Origin: Haliotis asinina
Lineage: Eukaryota; Mollusca; Gastropoda; Lepetellida; Haliotidae
DNA length: 64,000 nt
NCBI RefSeq assembly: GCF_037392515.1
Contig: NC_090288.1
Span: 10,395,469-10,459,468, forward strand
Direction: 5' to 3'
Part shown: positions 59,207 through 64,000 of the stretch, piece after piece
How positions within the stretch are numbered: the stretch's first letter is position 1
Layout: each line of letters opens with the position of its first letter
The notes under the pieces: model-generated
Told to the model about the DNA's origin: nothing
Seen by the model: only the letters and a program-made list of their open reading frames with translations
The model's database searches: none
Position numbers and translations under genes: made by a program

Positions 59207-59828
59207 TCACCAGTTACAATAAGAGAATTCTATCAAGAAATGATTCTGGATAATGAAGTAATCATAATTTATTCAGAAGTACGCCACCCACATTTGTGGT
59301 TCGAATTAATTGTCTGGATATCCATTGTTAGTTTTCTTCAGAAGTTTGAAGTACTGCGAAGAAATAGTGATCTGTGTCTGACCAGCACCTGACACAGTCA
59401 CAGTGGAAATGGCTGATGAGCGGGGGATATTATTGTTACTGTGTCAGAGAAAGTGCTGAAAACCTAACATAAAATACTAATTGTATAAAATTACAATAGC
59501 AGCGTATTTCAGAATTGTCACCAGTTACAATAAGAGAATTCTATCAAGAAATGATTCTGGATAATGAAGTAATCATAATTTATTCAGAAGTACGCCACCC
59601 ACATTTGTGGTTCGAATTAATTGTCTGGATATCCATTGTTAGTTTTCTTCAGAAGTTTGAAGTACTGCGAAGAAATAATGATCTGTGTCTGACCAGCACC
59701 TGACACAGTCACAGTGGAAATGGCTGATGAGCGGGGGATATTATTGTTACTGTGTCAGAGAAAGTGCTGAAAACCTAACATAAAATACTAATTGTATAAA
59801 ATTACAATAGCAGCGTATTTCAGAATTG
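59207..59828 (+). repeat. 311-bp tandem duplication
   Basis: Units 59207-59517 and 59518-59828 are almost identical; one clear change is AGAAATAGTGATCTG versus AGAAATAATGATCTG. Each unit contains the same 60-codon open frame and the GACACAGTCACAGTGGAAAT block that also occurs inverted near 47600. Confidence 0.95.
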
Positions 59829-60754
59829 TCTACTGTTGATTTACGCAGTTCAAAACCAACAAAAACAAGATTCTTTGTCTCTTCTTTGTCAACAGACAAC
59901 GTATTTCTGGTGCATAAATGAATGAAGAGACTATATGTCCAGTTTCAAATACGGCGAAGACATGACAATTTGAGAAATAATAAAAGCACGCTACAAGATT
60001 TAAGTTGTCATGTTGTCTTCCTGTCAAAAAGGCCTCACGTTATGTATCGGAACGTTGACTTTATAAGCTGAATTCGGTTATTTTAGTGAATCTATCAACG
60101 CTTTACATACAATGAAAACATTACATTTAATATTAACTTTGATATCTGTTATTGCAATATCCAATCGAGACGACTGACTAAGTACATCGTAAAAGCATGC
60201 TTATCTTGTATATCCGTCATTACAGATCTAAATAGATTTTCCAAACTTGTTTTTAGATATAGTGGATGACTTTTTATTGACGTTCATCTGACAGTAATTA
60301 ACAAGACGGTTTGTTTTGAAAATCTCACGGAACATGAATCATGTACATTACTTTGGTTATATTTGAAAGGAATTATTGGATACAAAACAGTTTTTATTAG
60401 ACCTGCTGGAAAATAGGTTGGTGCGTAAAAGATCTCTTTTCCTAAACAACAGTCCTCCTAACATGCTCACTAAGCGATACATGCAACTACTCTTTCAACA
60501 GTGACGAATCCAAAAGAAAATAAAGTTTATCCGAGAAACAAAACAATGGCTCATTTGTTTTGTGATGCTGTTGTTGTGGTATACAGTCCACAGAAGAGAT
60601 GGTTGCTGAAGACCAATTGAAACTCTGCGGTATCATATACATACGCCTACTCTCTCTCCATGGCATTTAAAACAAACCACGTGGTCAACGGTTTAGGGAT
60701 GGAAGATCGTGGACAACTCATTAATGTAGCTGTCCTGAGGAGTCGATGAAAGCA
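59829..60754. other. No gene recognised
   Basis: Short frames only; no repeat family recognised. Confidence 0.4.
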
Positions 60755-61540
60755 GGGATTGACGGATGGATGGATGGATGGATGCATTGAAAATAGATAG
60801 TGGGAAGGAGGGCTGGATGCAACGATGAATGGATGGATACTAGGAAGCGGGGATGGATGGAACAATGGAAGAACAGATACAGGGATAGATGGATAGAGGA
60901 ATGAATGGATACAGGGAGGGAGGGGATGATGGGTAGATAAGGGGAATTATAGATGGATGGATACATGGGCAGAGGAATGGATGGATACAGATATTGCCTG
61001 AGTTTAGTGTTCACGCCGCACTTATCAATATTCCAGCTTTATTTCTGTAAATAATCGAGTCTGGACTAGACAATCGAATGATCAACAACTTGAACATCGA
61101 TCTAGGGAATTGGGATACGATGACATGCGTCCAAAAAGTCACCGAAACCGACCACGAGATCCCGTTAGTCGCCTCTTATGACAAGCATTAGATAAAGAAA
61201 ATAAATTCTTACCCGAACCTTCACTGGTGAATAGACATAGGTGTGGAGGTGTGGATGAAGAGATATACTAAAGGAAGGCACGGAAGAATAGATACAGGGA
61301 AAATTAATGAGTTTGGTTTTACGTCACTTTTTGCAATATTTGAGCAATTTCACGGATTCTGGCACTAAAAATGGGATTTACTTATTGTAGCCAGATACAG
61401 GGAAAGAGGGATACAGAAATAAATGATCACAGGGAAGGAGGGATGAATAAATAGATGGAGGGAGTATTGATGGAACGGATGGATGGAGACAGGTGACGAT
61501 AAATGGATGGATGCAAGGATGAATAGATGCAAAGATTTTG
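60755..61540. repeat. Imperfect (GGAT)n-type simple-repeat region
   Basis: Scattered GGATGGATGGATGG blocks with GGGAGGGA and GATACAGGGA variants, interrupted by a SINE at 61007-61237. Minus-strand frames rich in HPSIHPS are translation artefacts of the repeat. Confidence 0.8.
61007..61237 (-). mobile_element. Long-family SINE inside the simple-repeat region
   Basis: GAGTTTAGTGTTCACGCCGC, AATATTCCAGCTTTATT, AATCGAGTCTGGACTAGACA, AACATCGATCTAGGGAATTG, GAGATCCCGTTAGTCGCCTC and ACCTTCACTGGTG, in order. Confidence 0.8.
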
Positions 61541-61765
61541 TGACGTTAGTATCACACAGCACTCAACAATATTTCAGTTTTTTGTCGATGATCCGTAAAT
61601 AACCGAATCTGGACCAGACAGTCGAGTGATCAACAATATGAACATCGATCTACAGAATTTGAATACGACGACATGCGTCGACCAAGACATGGAGCCGGAT
61701 TACCAGATTCCGTTAGTCGCCTCTTATGGGTTACTGAATGTACCCGAATCTTAACGGGTGAACAG
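61537..61765 (-). mobile_element. Long-family SINE, second copy nearby
   Basis: CAGCACTCAACAATATTTCAG, ACCGAATCTGGACCAGACAG, AACATCGATCTACAGAATTT, CAGATTCCGTTAGTCGCCTC and ATCTTAACGGGTG, in order. It is more diverged than the copy at 61007 and has the same orientation. Confidence 0.75.
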
Positions 61766-62252
61766 ATACTGTAACATTAATTATAAAGTGGGGAATGGAG
61801 GCGAGGATGAAGCGACATAGTAAAGGGTGGATGAAGGCACGGGAGAGTACATACAAGGAAAGTGAGTGAGTGAGGTTTTTTATGTTTGTTTGGTTGGGGC
61901 TTTGTCTGTTTGTTTTTATTTTTTAATTTATTTGACCTTTTTGTCATTTTGCAATATTCCATCAATATCGCGGATGGGGACACTAAAAGTAGAAATTATA
62001 TACAGGGAAAAAGGGGTCCATGAATGCGAGGGTGAAAATCGCTTTTTCAAAATGGTTTGCTGATTTTCCGTTACATGTAAACGTGACTCCAACAGAACGA
62101 ACACATAGATTTTGAGAGAAGCAACGCCGAAATAGAAGAAACTCTATAAGAAACAAAGACACGGTGTCAAAGTGACATTATTCACACTGTCATAGACAAA
62201 TACATGTGTAAAACAGATATGTACGTCACTGTAAAACATTTGTCGTCTGACT

Positions 62253-62303
62253 CACATTATATGACAACACATTATATGACAACACATTATATGACAACAC
62301 CAT
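62253..62303 (+). repeat. 17-bp tandem repeat, three units
   Basis: ACATTATATGACAACAC repeated three times without change. Confidence 0.85.
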
Positions 62304-62497
62304 AGACACACTGAGTATCAGGTATATGATTAAGTAGATAAGTGAGGCGTCATGAGACACATGCTAGGTACAAGTATGCATCACCTAGCTCATAAGTATG
62401 ACATGATGAAGTACAAATATGACACTAACAGGTATGTATACACATAACACTACCGGGGATACACACATGACATATACCATACGTCTGAAGGAATACT

Positions 62498-62557
62498 CCG
62501 CCGCCATATGGCTGGAATATTGCTGAGTGCGGCGTAAAACTAAACTGACTCACTCAC
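62498..62557 (+). mobile_element. 5'-truncated SINE with 12-bp target duplication
   Basis: Flanked by TGAAGGAATACT at 62486-62497 and 62558-62569. Contains only the 3' end: CCGCCGCCATATGGCTGGAA, TATTGCTGAGTGCGGCGTAA, AACTAAACTGACTCACTCAC. The exact duplication indicates a recent insertion. Confidence 0.9.
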
Positions 62558-62569
62558 TGAAGGAATACT

Positions 62570-64000
62570 AGTATTCGTCAGACTGCTGTTGTATAGATCG
62601 TGAAATAAGATAAACTCACATATGTCAGTTGCAATTGTAATTACATCCTCGATGACCATGGGTATTGTATTCGAAGTTAGTTTTATTTGTTGAATACCAG
62701 ATGCCATGGGCAAGTTGTCACTCTCCACTCGAACAGAAGTCTATTTTATGTCTAAATGTGGTATCCAAATTTAAAAAAGTGAAAAGTGCCATGAATTGGA
62801 CATGGAATAGTACAAGCAGATATATTTAAACACACAAACAAACAATATTCTCTAAGCCGAAGTTAAATCCGATTTTATCTCTTTACAGTCTTGAATATTG
62901 CCCTTGTGGCATTAAATATTAACTCACCCACTCATTATAGCCTTGAGATACTTTGATGCAGGCGCTAATATCAGCTCCAGCCACAGAAGCTCTCATAAAA
63001 TATGCTGAAGTTCGAGCAAGTTTTTGTTGTTATTGTATGTGTATGTTTTTGTGCACTTCTTTTTCTTTGGGGGGTGTGTGTGTGTGTTGGGGGGTAACTT
63101 GGCAATGTAAGCTTTTGTTTCTTTTTCTTCCAAATTTGCATTCATTTAAAATGCACATCTGAACAAAGACGCCGGTTCCTTGTGTTATAAGAAACACTTT
63201 CAACCCGGCCAGTAGGTACACTGACACGCAACCCAGTCATCAAACCGACACATCGGATCCATCAAATCTTCTTATTCTTATACCACTGTACACTGATGCG
63301 CAAAATATACTGTACCTATCAAAGTTGCTGAATTAAGAGTAATAACATTTATAGCCGTTGTTCATCACGTCTCCTCTATGAAAATTTGTACAGACATATA
63401 GACATGTTTATTGACAAGATGCCTCATGACCCATCGTGCTCAGATACCAAGTCATCACGCAGTGCTCAAGACATACTGATGTACAATGCAGGATTACTTA
63501 CACGAATCAGCTCTTTTGAGAAACAATGACATCTTCTCCGTGCGAACAGAATATGTTGTTGACATTAATGAGACAAATCTATCATGGGATGGATTGTTAT
63601 AATATCGTTGAAGAAATATAAAGATCTCTGCATGTCTTAAAATAAGGACGTAATGGAAAGAAACGGAATTCATCCTCTATATTGATGCTGCACAACACTT
63701 CCCGTACAGCAGTAGGTAATGTTCTTCCCAGCAACGCAGTAACAAAACACTCAATTTATGTAATGCACCACAAACTATATAGTACACTTTTAAGAGATCA
63801 TTTGATTGGAACAACACTAACGCATACTCCTTAAAGTAATAAAGCGCCCAAGATACATTGCTATACAATGCAAAACTAATTAACATGATAGCTTTCTTTG
63901 AGGAACAGTGGTATCATCATTTTGTAACAACCGAATTTCTTGACATTAAGGAGACTAACTTATCATGGGATAGATTGGACATGGACATGACATGAGGACA
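62570..64000. other. No gene; diverged 380-bp tandem duplication at the end
   Basis: About 63470-63600 and 63850-63980 share TACAATGCA, AGCT, TTTTGAGAAACAATG-like blocks and GACATTAATGAGAC / CTATCATGGGATGGATTG versions. In one frame both can read E(T/E)TNLSWD-type residues, which may be chance. A SINE-tail-like scrap lies near 62895-62937. Confidence 0.4.

Noticed and set aside
60647..61562. Minus-strand frames rich in HPSIHPS repeats
   Set aside because: They are translations of the GGAT-type simple repeat.

Overview
This is animal genomic DNA, almost certainly from a marine gastropod close to abalone (Haliotis). The signs are AT-rich, intron-bearing DNA, long gene-free stretches, and many short interspersed elements (SINEs) that end in the motif GCGGCGTAAAACTAAACTCACTCACT. 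I remember that motif from abalone sequence; I did not search for it. There are no operons, bacterial promoters or CRISPR arrays, and most open frames over 60 codons are chance.

Layout. 1-12.3 kb has no supported intact gene. It holds SINE pieces, a helicase-like fragment (5.9 kb), a 1.3-kb element with TTAA ends (7146-8426), an 85-bp foldback element (8511-8595) and three copies of a dispersed module (4.07, 10.06 and 11.16 kb). A single-exon CLIC (chloride intracellular channel, GST-fold) gene lies at 12401-13090, followed by a 50-bp minisatellite (14.1-15.0 kb). A two-exon TRIM gene (RING, two B-boxes, coiled coil, propeller-like C-terminus) is at 19858-22067. From 24.3 to 34.1 kb is a transposon graveyard: one short non-LTR remnant, a 5S-derived SINE, and a roughly 5-kb L1/Tx1-like LINE on the minus strand. 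That LINE is broken by a Tc1/mariner element with intact terminal repeats and by two SINEs with target-site duplications. A class-A-like GPCR gene follows at 34327-35208.

The most interesting part is 38-59 kb. It holds three paralogous three-exon genes (two minus, one plus). I rebuilt them from matching splice sites and intron phases. Each encodes a signal peptide, an ectodomain resembling the IgGFc-binding N-terminal domain, a Ser/Thr-rich stalk, a conserved juxtamembrane block, one membrane span and a short basic tail. Core promoters and downstream flanks are also duplicated, and an orphan upstream region at 44.8 kb suggests a lost relative. The copies are patchworks of near-identical and diverged blocks. 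This looks like a small, actively evolving family of cell-surface recognition proteins, possibly immune or mucosal; that role is inference.

Between and around these genes lie a 38-bp satellite with a higher-order pattern (45.7-47.1 kb), a 630-bp inverted-repeat transposon with an 8-bp target duplication (43784-44413), long microsatellites (42.8-43.2 kb) and a near-identical 311-bp tandem duplication (59.2-59.8 kb). 60-64 kb is non-coding, with GGAT-type simple repeats and more SINEs.
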